Shown: positions 7,645 to 16,261 of the stretch, in pieces
How the letters are laid out: every line of letters begins with the position of its first letter
Position numbering within the stretch: position 1 is the first letter of the stretch
Origin: a bacterium
GTDB taxonomy: Bacteria > Campylobacterota > Campylobacteria > Campylobacterales > Sulfurimonadaceae
DNA length: 38,231 nt
Assembly (NCBI GenBank): GCA_018825665.1
Contig: JAHJEG010000014.1
Span: forward strand, 1 to 38,231
Reading direction: 5' to 3'
Program-made: the position numbers and the translations under genes
The notes under the pieces: model-generated
Told to the model about the DNA's origin: nothing
Seen by the model: the letters and a program-made list of their open reading frames with translations, nothing else
Databases searched by the model: none

Positions 7645-8121
7645 ATGAAAAATGTATTCGTAAGTTCTGCTGCCGCTGTGCTGCTCGTAGCTTTGCCGTT
7701 ACAGGCGTTTGAGATGTTTGATATAGATATAAATAAAAGAATTGACAGAAACAAGGCTTTGATCCAACAATACAAAGAGGCCGTTTCAAAACTTGAGAAA
7801 GAAAATAAATATATGCTGGACCAAAAGGCAAAACATCCTGAATTGTATGTTAAAAAGCCTTTGTTTGAAAATTTAAAAGATAAATATATCTATAGAATAA
7901 AACTAAACGGTGCAAAATCTGAAGCACTTAACTTTATGATTAAAGATAATATTGTTACGCTGAGCATGAATATGAAAAGAGAAGAGAAAAATGATTATGG
8001 ATATTTTTATAATTCCCAATATTTCTCAAGTTCTTACGCCATTGCAGAGGATGTGCAACAGGAAAAAATCACACATAAAATAGAGGGTGACTATTTTACT
8101 ATTGAAATGCCTAAAAAATAA
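7645..8121 (+). CDS. Exported small heat-shock (Hsp20/alpha-crystallin-like) protein
   Basis: A 158-residue protein. Residues 1-21 are a signal peptide ending in LQA before FEMFD. A charged coiled helix follows (about 28-62). The rest reads like an alpha-crystallin domain: FMIKDNIVTLSMNMKREEK, a Tyr-rich loop, SSSYAIAEDVQQEKITHKIEGDYFTIEMPKK. The last block matches the family pattern of F/Y-x-LP, then V-x-x-x-K-I-x-A-x-x-x-x-G-x-L-x-I-x-x-PK. Most Hsp20 proteins are cytoplasmic, so a periplasmic holdase would be a notable variant. AAGGAG stands 7 nt before the ATG. It stands alone with a palindrome upstream. The fold assignment is by eye. Confidence 0.6.
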   Translation: MKNVFVSSAAAVLLVALPLQAFEMFDIDINKRIDRNKALIQQYKEAVSKLEKENKYMLDQKAKHPELYVKKPLFENLKDKYIYRIKLNGAKSEALNFMIKDNIVTLSMNMKREEKNDYGYFYNSQYFSSSYAIAEDVQQEKITHKIEGDYFTIEMPKK

Positions 8122-8209
8122 TGTGAATCTTTTTGAGTTCTTAAAGATTGTCAGTGGAGTTTGATTTTTTGTGATAGAATTGTGTTTATATAAATAAACA
8201 GGGATTCTT

Positions 8210-8437
8210 ATGGAAAATCAAACTACTTTGGAAAAACTAAATGATAAAGTATCACAAATAGTACAACAATACCACTCTTTAAAGGGAGAGAATGAGATGC
8301 TTAGAACTGAGCTGATTACTTTAAAAGCTGAAAAAGAAGTCAGAAACCAGGAAATTGAAAAGCTGACTGAAGAGAATGTTATGAAAGACTTGGAGATAGA
8401 AGAGATAGTAAATAAAATTGAAAGTATCTTAGGCTAG
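8210..8437 (+). CDS. Small coiled-coil protein, ZapB-like
   Basis: The protein has 75 residues, nearly all heptad-patterned and rich in Glu, Lys, Leu and Ile (for example EKLNDKVSQIVQQYHSLKGENEMLRTEL). A single long coiled coil of this size resembles ZapB, the partner that bridges ZapA and the division ring. Its position 5 bp before a ZapA-like gene supports this, but coiled coils are easy to mistake for one another. Promoter elements are plausible just upstream (TGTGATAGAAT near 8170). Confidence 0.55.
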   Translation: MENQTTLEKLNDKVSQIVQQYHSLKGENEMLRTELITLKAEKEVRNQEIEKLTEENVMKDLEIEEIVNKIESILG

Positions 8438-8442
8438 ATTTT

Positions 8443-8661
8443 ATGAGCAAAAAACTGGGTCTGTATATTGGAGGACGTCGCTTTGATGTTGATGTAGAGG
8501 GAAGTTTTGCTGCCTTTTTGGAACATCAAATGGCGAAAGATTTCAATGTTGAGGGCAACAATGACTTGAAAATACTGCTGCAGGCTTATGTGAGAAAAAA
8601 CCATGAACTTTTCGTGCAAGAGCAAAAGATGCAGGAAATTATAAAAAAACTTGAAAAATAA
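8443..8661 (+). CDS. zapA: ZapA-like cell-division protein
   Basis: The protein has 72 residues. The N-terminal half, KLGLYIGGRRFDVDVEGSF, is the short beta-beta unit of ZapA (a G-R-x-F/Y after two strands). The rest is an alpha-helical coil ending EIIKKLEK. ZapA binds FtsZ and bundles filaments at the division site; here the protein is shorter than the roughly 100 residues of the E. coli form. It follows the ZapB-like gene by 5 bp and ends just before the tRNA promoter. The gene symbol is tentative. Confidence 0.6.
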   Translation: MSKKLGLYIGGRRFDVDVEGSFAAFLEHQMAKDFNVEGNNDLKILLQAYVRKNHELFVQEQKMQEIIKKLEK

Positions 8662-8694
8662 AACAAATTTTAGAAATATATAAGGTAAAAGTGA

Positions 8695-8700
8695 TATAAT
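8695..8700 (+). promoter_or_regulatory. -10 element of the tRNA-Arg promoter
   Basis: TATAAT, a perfect -10, stands 28 nt before the first base of the tRNA. The -35 region is weak, as is usual for Campylobacterota promoters. Confidence 0.6.
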
Positions 8701-8728
8701 TTCGTCCTCTCAATTAGAGAAATGGTGT

Positions 8729-8805
8729 GCGCTCGTAGCTCAGCTGGATAGAGCACTGGTTTGCGGTACCAGCGGTCACATGTTCGAATCATGTCGGGCG
8801 CACCA
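8729..8805 (+). tRNA. tRNA-Arg, anticodon GCG
   Basis: A 77-nt cloverleaf. The acceptor stem is GCGCTCG with CGGGCGC (one G-T pair) and the D arm is GCTC/GAGC. The anticodon stem CTGGT/ACCAG encloses loop TTGCGGT, with anticodon GCG at 8763-8765. The T arm is ACATG-TTCGAAT-CATGT, followed by discriminator A and an encoded CCA. GCG reads the arginine codons CGC and CGU. Bacteria usually read this box with ACG (A34 edited to inosine by TadA), so a G34 form is worth noting. Confidence 0.93.
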
Positions 8806-9050
8806 TTACTTATTTTACAACAAACAATACTTCCAAGAAATCAAATAAATTTTAATAAAATTAAAACTTAGCTTGTTATTTTCATTTTCTTCAGATATAC
8901 TTCCAGGATAGAAAGATGATTTAGAGTTGCATCTTTGGCTTGTTATATATTGATGACCTTTTAGTTAACAGTACATTCACCAAACAGAGAACTTCATTTT
9001 ATATTTTCGACCACCTCTAAAGGGTGTATTTAAAAACAAAAGGCATTACA

Positions 9051-9269
9051 ATGGCAGAAATAGTAAACGGAACAGTTAAATGGTTCAACAGTGAAAAAGG
9101 TTATGGATTTATCGAACAAGAAAATGGTGGAAAAGATGTATTCGTACACTTCCGTCAAATCAATAACCCAGGTTATGGTCGTGTATCATTAGACGAAGGT
9201 CAAAAAGTTACTTTCTCTGTAGGTGAAGGCGAAAAAGGCCCTCAAGCAGAAAACGTTACACCACTTTAA
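9051..9269 (+). CDS. Cold-shock protein, CspA family
   Basis: The start is ATG 9051 ([13 protein letters not shown]), with AAAAGG 7 nt upstream. This gives 72 residues, the family norm, and a longer frame from 9024 adds nine residues without support. The single cold-shock domain shows both RNA-binding motifs, KGYGFIEQE (RNP1) and DVFVHF (RNP2). Such proteins melt RNA structure in the cytoplasm. The codons look optimised compared with neighbouring genes (many GAA, CGT and GGT), in line with high expression. The 245-bp gap upstream (8806-9050) is AT-rich and contains no gene I can support; part of it may be a long 5' leader. Confidence 0.93.
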   Translation: MAEIVNGTVKWFNSEKGYGFIEQENGGKDVFVHFRQINNPGYGRVSLDEGQKVTFSVGEGEKGPQAENVTPL

Positions 9270-9278
9270 TCTCCAACC

Positions 9279-9297
9279 GAGCGGATTTCATCCGCTC
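9279..9297 (+). terminator. Hairpin after the cold-shock gene
   Basis: GAGCGGA-TTTCA-TCCGCTC is a perfect 7-bp GC-rich stem with a 5-nt loop, 9 nt after the stop codon. No T run follows directly, so it may act as a weak terminator or as a barrier that protects the messenger end. Confidence 0.55.
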
Positions 9298-9353
9298 ATC
9301 CACTTCCCAAAACTTTATTTTTTAAGATTCAACAAACTTCTTTACAAGAATAA

Positions 9354-10094
9354 CTAGCTGTTTATCTCATTTTTGATGATTTGAGCCAGTTGAGAACACT
9401 CTTGAATTTTTTGTGTATAGTTCAGATTTTCTTTTAAGAGAATCTCTATAAAGGCACTTCCTACAATTACTCCGTCCGCACCCTTGACTTTTTCTTTGGC
9501 AGTTTTTTGATTTACTCCAAATCCTACGTATACAGGCGTTTTGGTGTGTTTTTTTATAGAATGTAAAAAAGGCTGTAAATCTTCACTGACTCCAGAACCT
9601 GTAATCCCGGTATAGGCTACCATATAGATAAACTTTTTTGCGTCCCTTACAATCTCTTCAATTCTTTGTTCGGTATCTGTAGGAGCTACAAAACTGATAT
9701 TGGAGATGTTGTTTGTATCAAACAGATCTTTGTACGCGAGGGCTTCTTCGTGCGGTAAATCAGGAATAATCAATCCATTCACACCAAGACTTCTGGCATG
9801 TGGAATCAGCTGATCCATGTTTTGCTGATAAAAACTGTTGAAATAACCCATCCACATCGTATCCACTTTGGGTGCTACAGCTTCTGATATTTCCAGCAGA
9901 TGAGAAAATTTAAATCCAAGTTCAAGCGCTTTATGATTTGCTTTTTCTATCAAAGGACCATCTGCGACAGGATCAGAAAATGCAACACCCAGTTCCAGGG
10001 TATCAACCCCATTCTCACCGAGCGCCAAGGCCAAATCAATACTAAAAGTTTTTTCCGGATAACCCGAAGTTATGTATGCTACTAAGTTTTTCAA
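9354..10094 (-). CDS. trpA: Tryptophan synthase alpha subunit
   Basis: A 246-residue TIM-barrel protein that cleaves indole-3-glycerol phosphate to indole and glyceraldehyde 3-phosphate, passing indole to TrpB. Visible landmarks are AYITSGYP, LELGVAFSDPVADGP with the catalytic Glu and Asp of the family, GLIIPDLPHEE, FVAPTDTEQR, VAYTGITGSG (phosphate loop), YVGFGV and GADGVIVGSAF. It is slightly shorter than the usual 260-270 residues because the N-terminus is trimmed. Its start overlaps the end of the preceding Hpt gene by 4 bp. The rest of the trp pathway is not in the window. Confidence 0.95.
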   Translation of the reverse strand: MKNLVAYITSGYPEKTFSIDLALALGENGVDTLELGVAFSDPVADGPLIEKANHKALELGFKFSHLLEISEAVAPKVDTMWMGYFNSFYQQNMDQLIPHARSLGVNGLIIPDLPHEEALAYKDLFDTNNISNISFVAPTDTEQRIEEIVRDAKKFIYMVAYTGITGSGVSEDLQPFLHSIKKHTKTPVYVGFGVNQKTAKEKVKGADGVIVGSAFIEILLKENLNYTQKIQECSQLAQIIKNEINS

Positions 10095-10495
10095 TTTTTA
10101 TCCAAGTCAGGTATTTTGAGAAGAGAATATTTTATTTTGCTGAGCTTTTTGTCAAGTTTGAGATCATCTTGCCACTGTACATACATATCGGATATGTTCA
10201 GAAGCCAATTCGTTGTTTCTTCATTTATCGGTGTATCTCTGTTTCTGAGAGTTTCCAATACATCTTCGACAAAAGAGGACAGTTTCGTCATCGGCATTAT
10301 TTTTAAAAATCCGGAAGCAGATTTTATATTATGAAATACGCGAAACAACTCGTTTACACTTCTTTGATAATTTCTTTGCTTTGACAAATCCAGAATCATG
10401 ATTTCCATGCTTTCCACCATAATCGAATAGTGATCCAAAAACTCATCAACTATTTCAAAATCAAAGTCGGCATCTAAATCACTTCTTACGCCCAT
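10091..10495 (-). CDS. Histidine-phosphotransfer (Hpt) domain protein
   Basis: A 134-residue helical protein. The motif VFHNIKSASGFLKI matches the Hpt signature H-x-x-K-(S/G)-x-x-x-x-(L/F), with the phosphorylatable His at about residue 55. The helix before (YQRSVNELFR) and the helix after (MTKLSSFVEDVLETLR) fit the four-helix bundle seen in CheA P1 domains. No kinase core or receiver is attached, so it must pass phosphate between separate proteins or act as a sink. It is coupled by overlap to trpA, a conjunction without an obvious functional link. Confidence 0.8.
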   Translation of the reverse strand: MGVRSDLDADFDFEIVDEFLDHYSIMVESMEIMILDLSKQRNYQRSVNELFRVFHNIKSASGFLKIMPMTKLSSFVEDVLETLRNRDTPINEETTNWLLNISDMYVQWQDDLKLDKKLSKIKYSLLKIPDLDKN

Positions 10496-10573
10496 AAAAT
10501 AATTCTCCTATATAGTTTGGATTATAGCAAGTTTTAGTTAAAATTCTTTTTACTAAATATAAAGAGCTTTTTA

Positions 10574-11365
10574 ATGATTAAAAAAATGACTATATCTTCT
10601 ATCATAAAAACCAAAGGTGTACGCCCTTTGGTAATGATAACCGCTTATGATGCGCTTTTTGCAAAACTGCTTGAGCCGAGTTCAGATATGATCTTGGTAG
10701 GGGACAGCCTCAATATGAGTTTTGCCGGTAAAAATGACACTCTGAGTACGACAATGGAGCAGATGCTCTACCATACGAATGCAGTTTGTACGGGTGCGCC
10801 AAACAGCTTTGTGATTTGTGATATGCCTTTTGGAACGTATACAAATAAAAAGACGGCGCTCAAAAATGCTATAAGGGTTTTTCAGGAAACTTCGGCAGAT
10901 TGCGTAAAAATAGAAGGAGGAACTGATAAAGCAGATATAATAGCACACTTAACGGCCAACGGCATAGCGGTTTGCGGGCATATCGGTTTGCTTCCCCAGT
11001 CTGTAAGAAGTGAGGGCGGCTACAGGGTCAAAGGGAAGACGGAAGAGGAAAAGAGGAAGCTTATAAAAGATGCAAAAGCAGTTGAGGCTGCGGGTGCATT
11101 TTGTATGGTTATCGAAGGGGCCAAGGCGGGAGTTGCTGCTGAGGTCGCAAAAAGCGTGAATATTCCCGTCATAGGAATAGGTGCAGGTGTCGAAGTGGAC
11201 GGGCAGGTTCTTGTCTTTTCTGACATGCTTGGACTGTTTGAAGCATTTACTCCAAAGTTTGTAAAAAAATATCTCGATGGAGCTTCATTGGTAAAAGAGG
11301 CTGTAAAAAACTACTCGGATGAAGTTAAAAACAAAGAATTTCCCCAAGAGATTCATACATATTAA
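10574..11365 (+). CDS. panB: 3-methyl-2-oxobutanoate hydroxymethyltransferase
   Basis: A 263-residue TIM-barrel enzyme of pantothenate synthesis, adding a hydroxymethyl group from methylene-tetrahydrofolate to ketoisovalerate. Seen in sequence: MITAYDALFA, ILVGDSLNM (Mg-binding Asp), DMPFGTY, CVKIEGG (Lys/Glu), GHIGLLPQS, FCMVIEGA (catalytic Glu), IPVIGIGAG and DMLGL. Length and order match the family. It heads a rightward run, with ruvB 12 bp downstream, and is transcribed divergently from the Hpt-trpA unit across a 78-bp gap. Confidence 0.96.
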   Translation: MIKKMTISSIIKTKGVRPLVMITAYDALFAKLLEPSSDMILVGDSLNMSFAGKNDTLSTTMEQMLYHTNAVCTGAPNSFVICDMPFGTYTNKKTALKNAIRVFQETSADCVKIEGGTDKADIIAHLTANGIAVCGHIGLLPQSVRSEGGYRVKGKTEEEKRKLIKDAKAVEAAGAFCMVIEGAKAGVAAEVAKSVNIPVIGIGAGVEVDGQVLVFSDMLGLFEAFTPKFVKKYLDGASLVKEAVKNYSDEVKNKEFPQEIHTY

Positions 11366-11377
11366 AAGCGGACAGTA

Positions 11378-12391
11378 ATGGACAGAATAGTAGAGATTGA
11401 GAAGTTTAATCAGGAAGAAGAATCCAATGAAGTGACACTTCGTCCCGATGCCTGGAGCGAATATATCGGTCAGGAACAGATTAAGAAAAATCTTGGTGTC
11501 TTCATAGAAGCGAGTAAAAAGCGCCAGGAGGCACTTGACCATGTTTTGTTTTATGGTCCTCCCGGACTTGGAAAGACGACTCTGGCACTTATTATCGCAA
11601 ACGAGATGCGCGCAAATATAAAAGTTACGGCTGCTCCAATGATAGAAAAAAGCGGAGATTTAGCCGCAATACTTACGAATCTGGAAGAGGGAGATATACT
11701 TTTTATAGATGAGATACATCGTTTGTCACCGGCAGTTGAAGAGATACTCTATTCCTCTATGGAAGACTTTAGGATAGATATTATCATAGGAAGTGGTCCG
11801 GCTGCCCAAACTGTTAAGATAGATTTGCCAAGATTTACGCTCATTGGTGCAACTACGAGAGCAGGGATGCTTTCCAATCCGCTTAGAGACAGATTTGGCA
11901 TGAGTTTCAGGATGCAGTTTTACACCTCTGATGAACTTTCAAAAATAATTAGACAGGCTTCTCTTAAGCTTGAGAAGGAGATAGTCCATGAAGCAGCCCT
12001 TGAGATAGCCAAAAGAAGCAGGGGGACTCCCCGTATAGCTCTTCGTTTGCTGCGTCGTGTCCGTGACTTTGCGGATGTGGCTGAAGAGTTTCATATAAAT
12101 CATCAGCGTGCCCAGTATGCCTTAAACGAACTTGGTATAAATTCGCATGGATTTGACGAGATGGACTTGCGCCTTTTAAATCTTTTGGTGGATGCAAAAG
12201 GCAGAGCAATGGGACTTAGCACGATAGCGGCATCTCTTAGCGAGGATGAGGGAACGGTTGAAGATGTCCTTGAACCTTACCTCATAGCAAACGGATACCT
12301 GGAAAGAACAGCCAAAGGAAGACGTGCTACGCGTACGACGTATGATGTTTTAAATATTTCACTACCTAACGATTCGGAGACACTTTTTTAA
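11378..12391 (+). CDS. ruvB: Holliday junction branch-migration helicase RuvB
   Basis: A 337-residue AAA+ ATPase that, with RuvA, drives Holliday-junction branch migration. Visible: [19 protein letters not shown], Walker [22 protein letters not shown] (Walker B), [25 protein letters not shown], the arginine finger region PLRDRFGM, and the C-terminal winged helix ending [12 protein letters not shown]. Full length. The stop overlaps the start of the downstream permease gene by one base. Confidence 0.98.
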   Translation: MDRIVEIEKFNQEEESNEVTLRPDAWSEYIGQEQIKKNLGVFIEASKKRQEALDHVLFYGPPGLGKTTLALIIANEMRANIKVTAAPMIEKSGDLAAILTNLEEGDILFIDEIHRLSPAVEEILYSSMEDFRIDIIIGSGPAAQTVKIDLPRFTLIGATTRAGMLSNPLRDRFGMSFRMQFYTSDELSKIIRQASLKLEKEIVHEAALEIAKRSRGTPRIALRLLRRVRDFADVAEEFHINHQRAQYALNELGINSHGFDEMDLRLLNLLVDAKGRAMGLSTIAASLSEDEGTVEDVLEPYLIANGYLERTAKGRRATRTTYDVLNISLPNDSETLF

Positions 12392-13431
12392 TGAAACCAC
12401 AATATTTCGTAGCAATACTTTTTGCGACTTCTCTTTACTGGATGTATCTGCTTTATGCTCCGTTTTTATTAGGCATCACCATAGCAGCGCTTTTGGCGGT
12501 ATCAACTGCAAATATACAAAACAAATTTGAAAAGCTTTTTCGCTCCAAGTTTTTTGCAGCTCTTAGTTCTAGTTTTTTACTGGCAATCCTATTTTTTGTG
12601 CCTCTGGGATATTTTTTGGCCACACTCAGCATAAAGCTCAATAGCCTTGAACCGGAAGTTTTTACAAATATTGAGGCAGTTATAAGAAGTTTTATAGCAA
12701 CACCGCCTGAATATTTGGCGTTTTTAAAGCCGTATGCTATGGATGCGATTAAAGATATAAACATAAATTCCATCGCAACGAATGCTTTGTCGCTGACGGG
12801 CACAATCGGCTCATTTAGTGCAGGATATTTAAAAAATGCTTTTTTGGTAATAGTATTTTACTTTTTTGCCCAGTATAACGGAGCTTTCGTAGTTGATTTG
12901 CTAAAAAGAGTGGTGCAGATGTCGGTTCATGAGACTACGACTCTTGTAAAAGAACTTTCATCTGTTATGAGTGTCGTGTTTTATTCGATCATAGTGAATG
13001 CGATGCTTCAGGGAATTCTTTTTGGTGTAGCGATTTCATTTATGGGATATAACGGCTTGCTTTTTGGTATCATGTACGGATTCGCATCTTTGATTCCCGT
13101 AGTCGGAGGGGTTTTGATGTGGTTGCCTTTTATGCTTTATGAATTTTCAATCGGCAATGAGAGCAGTGCTATTTTTATAGCTCTTTATTCTGTAGTGGTA
13201 ATCTCTGTCATCGCAGATACTTTTGTCAAGCCGCTTATCATCAAAGAGATCAACAAAAGACTTCTTGAGGATGACGATGCAAAGATGAATGAGCTCATAA
13301 TCTTCTTCGCCATTATAGCCGGTCTTACTACATTCGGATTTTGGGGTATGATTTTGGGGCCTGCGATTACATCATTCTTCTTAACGATCTTGAAACTTTT
13401 TGAAGCCCGAACGATAGAGTGTCAGGGCTAG
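12391..13431 (+). CDS. AI-2E/PerM-family membrane transporter
   Basis: A 346-residue protein with about seven to eight membrane helices: two at the N-terminus (about 5-40), one near 58-76, then a soluble segment and a C-terminal cluster. The conserved block QGILFGVAISFMGYNGLLFGIMYGFASLIPVVGGVLMWLPF is split over positions 205-250 and matches the AI-2E transporter family, as does FGFWGMILGPAI near the end. Substrates vary in this family (autoinducer-2, ions, unknown), so none is assigned. Start codon and ruvB stop share a base (TAATG). Confidence 0.85.
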   Translation: MKPQYFVAILFATSLYWMYLLYAPFLLGITIAALLAVSTANIQNKFEKLFRSKFFAALSSSFLLAILFFVPLGYFLATLSIKLNSLEPEVFTNIEAVIRSFIATPPEYLAFLKPYAMDAIKDININSIATNALSLTGTIGSFSAGYLKNAFLVIVFYFFAQYNGAFVVDLLKRVVQMSVHETTTLVKELSSVMSVVFYSIIVNAMLQGILFGVAISFMGYNGLLFGIMYGFASLIPVVGGVLMWLPFMLYEFSIGNESSAIFIALYSVVVISVIADTFVKPLIIKEINKRLLEDDDAKMNELIIFFAIIAGLTTFGFWGMILGPAITSFFLTILKLFEARTIECQG

Positions 13432-14312
13432 TCTTTGTAAATCTCAGGATGGTCGTTTTTCCATCGTCTGTGTAGCCAAAACCAAAATTTGGGTTCTTTT
13501 CTTATAAGCTCACTCAGCCAGTCGGCTTGAAGCTGGGTGGCTTTTAAAACATCTGCTTCTTCATCTTCCGTTTTTTCCACCGCAATCTCATCAAAAAGCA
13601 TCAGCGTATAGTTTTCCTCATCATCGGTTCTGATGGTTACAGGGATGATGGCTGCGTTAAACTTTCTGGCAAGATAGGCGGGAGTCGATGTCTGTCTGAT
13701 ACTTTTTCCCATAAAATCGACGATAAGACCCTCTCTGTTATTAATGTTCGTATCGATTAAAAGTCCACATGCCAAACCCTTTTTTAAATTTCTTATAAGG
13801 GGTTTTACAACATTTGTCTTTTCCATGGAGATATTTCCGAATCGGTCTCTGGCTTCAAGCAGCCATTCCTGGTAGGCCTGGTTTTTCATCTTTTTGTAAA
13901 CGGCGATGAGAGGTTCTATAAAAGCGCCTATCGAAGCACCGCCAAGCTCCCACGAACTGTAATGGGTAGTCACATATATCACGGCGCGACCCTGTGCATG
14001 CACTCTATTTACGGCTTCTATATTTTCAATAGTGATTTTTTCTGCAAGCTCCTCCTTGCTCATATGTCGCAGCTCCATTGCATGTAAAAAATTCAAAGCC
14101 AGATTTTTAAAAGCGTATTTGGTGATATCCTCTTTTTCCTCTTGACTTAGCTGATTGTCAAAGGCAAAGTCAAGATTTTGATAGGATACCTTTCTATATC
14201 TCGGAGAAAGGTGGTATCCTAAATCTGCAAGCATTGTAAAGAAAGATTTTCTGCAAGTTTTTGGAAGAATCATTAAAAGTTTTTCTAGCAGTAAAAATAG
14301 TTTGTATCCCAT
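13428..14312 (-). CDS. Lipid A biosynthesis acyltransferase (LpxL/HtrB family)
   Basis: The protein has 294 residues. A short N-terminal hydrophobic helix anchors it at the inner membrane. The acyltransferase motif H-x4-E is seen in TTHYSSWELGG, followed by IDTNINNREGLIVDFMGK and TPAYLARKFNAAIIPV, where the family keeps its R/D and P blocks, and finally KFWFWLHRRWK near the end. It adds a secondary acyl chain to Kdo-lipid A. It is coupled to the upstream heptosyltransferase gene by a TAATG overlap, giving an LPS-core/lipid A pair. Which acyl position it uses is not visible. Confidence 0.93.
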   Translation of the reverse strand: MGYKLFLLLEKLLMILPKTCRKSFFTMLADLGYHLSPRYRKVSYQNLDFAFDNQLSQEEKEDITKYAFKNLALNFLHAMELRHMSKEELAEKITIENIEAVNRVHAQGRAVIYVTTHYSSWELGGASIGAFIEPLIAVYKKMKNQAYQEWLLEARDRFGNISMEKTNVVKPLIRNLKKGLACGLLIDTNINNREGLIVDFMGKSIRQTSTPAYLARKFNAAIIPVTIRTDDEENYTLMLFDEIAVEKTEDEEADVLKATQLQADWLSELIRKEPKFWFWLHRRWKNDHPEIYKD

Positions 14313-15310
14313 TATCTCAGTAACTCCACGGCTTTTTTTGCAATATCCTGCACTGGTATCTCTTTGATCGAAAAATCATTTCTGTTGATTTTACGAATAT
14401 CTACTTTTGAGGGGGACTTCAGGGCTATATTTTTTGGTGTTTCATATATCATCCTGCTGGTGGTAGGACCAAACAGTGTGATGGAGGGAATGTTCTGTGC
14501 CCATGCCATATGCGTAGGTCCTGTGTCATTTCCAATAAGAAGGTCAACATCGGAGATATATGCAACAAGCTCTTTGAGTGAAAGTTTAGGGGCGAGAGAA
14601 GCATATCCGGAATGTTCGCAAATCCACATGCCCTCTTTTTTTTCGGCTTCATTTCCCCAAATAATCAAACAGTTTTGTTTCAGGGTGTCACAAAGCTGGC
14701 GAACTGATTCTTTTGGATATTTTTTTGATTCCCATGAAGCTCCTATAACAATAGCTATGTTCTTTTTGTCTGTTTTTGCTTTTTGGATATTTCCGGTTTG
14801 CGGAAAGATTATTTTTTTATCCAAGAGCATCTCGTCTGTTATAGTAAATCCCAAGGCATCGCCGACCACGTGAACGTTTCTTTTTACAATGTTTTCATCA
14901 TAAGGTATATGTGAGCTTGTCGTATAAAAAAGAGATGCAAGAGACTCCCTTATCGATTTTTTGTCAAATCCGTGAATATTTTTTCCTATCAGTCTTGCCA
15001 CAATGGCTGATTTTAAAAGTCCCTGAACATCGATAATGCTGTCAAACTCACCCAGAGAACGAAGCTTCGTGAGAGTGTTTTTTAAGAGTGAAATACTTTT
15101 TTCTTTTTTCAATCGTTTGAGATTCACCGTATGAACAGCAAAGATGAGCGGATGACCCTCTAGCAAAGGGGCAAAAATCTCCTCTGTAATCCATTCTATC
15201 CTGGCATGTGGAAATCTGGCATGGATGAACTGTAGGACAACAGCGGTGTTGACTATATCGCCAAGGGCGGAGAGCCTGACAATAGCAATTCTTTGTATAT
15301 CTTTTTTCAT
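14312..15310 (-). CDS. waaC: ADP-heptose:LPS heptosyltransferase I
   Basis: A GT9 glycosyltransferase of 332 residues that transfers the first heptose to Kdo in the LPS inner core. Seen: MKKDIQRIAIVRLSALGDIVNT, IIDVQGLLKSAIVARLIG, GFDKKSIRE, and the donor site IGNDTGPTHMAWA with ITLFGPT. I chose ATG 15310 over the TTG at 15337, since the protein then begins right before the conserved IVRLSALGD strand and the -10-like TATAAT (complement of 15318-15323) would lie inside the longer gene. Divergent from the channel gene. Confidence 0.9.
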   Translation of the reverse strand: MKKDIQRIAIVRLSALGDIVNTAVVLQFIHARFPHARIEWITEEIFAPLLEGHPLIFAVHTVNLKRLKKEKSISLLKNTLTKLRSLGEFDSIIDVQGLLKSAIVARLIGKNIHGFDKKSIRESLASLFYTTSSHIPYDENIVKRNVHVVGDALGFTITDEMLLDKKIIFPQTGNIQKAKTDKKNIAIVIGASWESKKYPKESVRQLCDTLKQNCLIIWGNEAEKKEGMWICEHSGYASLAPKLSLKELVAYISDVDLLIGNDTGPTHMAWAQNIPSITLFGPTTSRMIYETPKNIALKSPSKVDIRKINRNDFSIKEIPVQDIAKKAVELLR

Positions 15311-15419
15311 GAATGCTATTATATCCAAGAGATGCAATAGAAAAATTAATCCACTATTTACTTTTAATAAATGATTCGTGTGTACAATTCCATCAAAAAA
15401 TCAAGAGATGAGGTGTGGG

Positions 15420-16202
15420 ATGTTTTCTAAAATAGAACAGCTGGTTGAGAGTAAGAATTTTCAAAACTTTATAATTTTTATTATTATTCTTAACGGGATA
15501 ACGATGGGTCTTGAGACATCAAAAGAGTTTATGGCTGGATTCGGTGCTTTTATACATGCGTTTGACAAAATAGTCATCACTATATTTACAGTCGAAATAC
15601 TGATGAGGATCTATGTTCACCGAGTGTCTTTTTTTAAAGATCCATGGAGTCTCTTTGACTTTTTCATTGTGGCTATATCGCTTTTCCCTACAGGTGAAGG
15701 TTTTGAGATACTGAGAATACTGAGAGTGCTAAGATTATTCAGGCTTATAACAGTGGTTCCGCAGATGAGAAAAATAATACTTGCACTTGTCAGTGTAATC
15801 CCTGGTATGGCTTCCATTGCCGGTCTTTTATCTTTGTTCTTTTATATATTTGCGATTATGTCGACGCAACTGTTCGGCGAGAGCTTTCCACAGTGGTTTG
15901 GGACATTGGGCGAATCATTTTATACCCTCTTTCAGATTATGACTCTGGAATCATGGTCTATGGGAATCGTACGGCCTATTATGGAAGTGCATCCGAGTGC
16001 ATGGCTGTTTTTTGTTCCTTTTATATTTATCGTGACATTTATCATGATCAATCTGATTGTGGCCATTGTTGTAGACGCGATGAATGATTTGAAGGGGGAT
16101 GAAACAGATGTGAATCCTGTTGACGTCCAGTTGGCACAACTCAAAGAAGAGGTGAAAGAATTAAAAGAATTGATAAGAAATACGTACAAAAGGGATGCAT
16201 AA
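15420..16202 (+). CDS. Voltage-gated sodium channel, NavAb/NaChBac family
   Basis: The start is ATG 15420 ([10 protein letters not shown]), with GAGG close by; earlier codons lack support. The protein has about 260 residues and six membrane helices, and forms tetramers in the inner membrane. S4 carries arginines every third residue ([14 protein letters not shown]). The selectivity filter is [12 protein letters not shown], the same as I recall for Arcobacter butzleri NavAb. S6 ([21 protein letters not shown]) leads to a C-terminal coiled coil ([16 protein letters not shown]). Probably linked to sodium-driven motility or ion homeostasis, though no partner gene adjoins it. Confidence 0.96.
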   Translation: MFSKIEQLVESKNFQNFIIFIIILNGITMGLETSKEFMAGFGAFIHAFDKIVITIFTVEILMRIYVHRVSFFKDPWSLFDFFIVAISLFPTGEGFEILRILRVLRLFRLITVVPQMRKIILALVSVIPGMASIAGLLSLFFYIFAIMSTQLFGESFPQWFGTLGESFYTLFQIMTLESWSMGIVRPIMEVHPSAWLFFVPFIFIVTFIMINLIVAIVVDAMNDLKGDETDVNPVDVQLAQLKEEVKELKELIRNTYKRDA

Positions 16203-16203
16203 T

Positions 16204-16231
16204 TTGTATCTAACGAAGCCTTTGGTATAAT
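16204..16231 (+). promoter_or_regulatory. Promoter of the PDC membrane protein-hisHA run
   Basis: TTGTAT (16204-16209), a 16-nt spacer and TATAAT (16226-16231) form a good sigma-70 promoter ending 30 bp before the next start codon. Confidence 0.6.
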
Positions 16232-16261
16232 CACGCTTATTTCAAAAAGGTTGGTAGAATC

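Noticed and set aside
15311-15337. N-terminal extension of the heptosyltransferase from TTG 15337
   Set aside because: No ribosome site, and a -10-like TATAAT lies within the extension; the family starts right before the IVRLSALGD strand.
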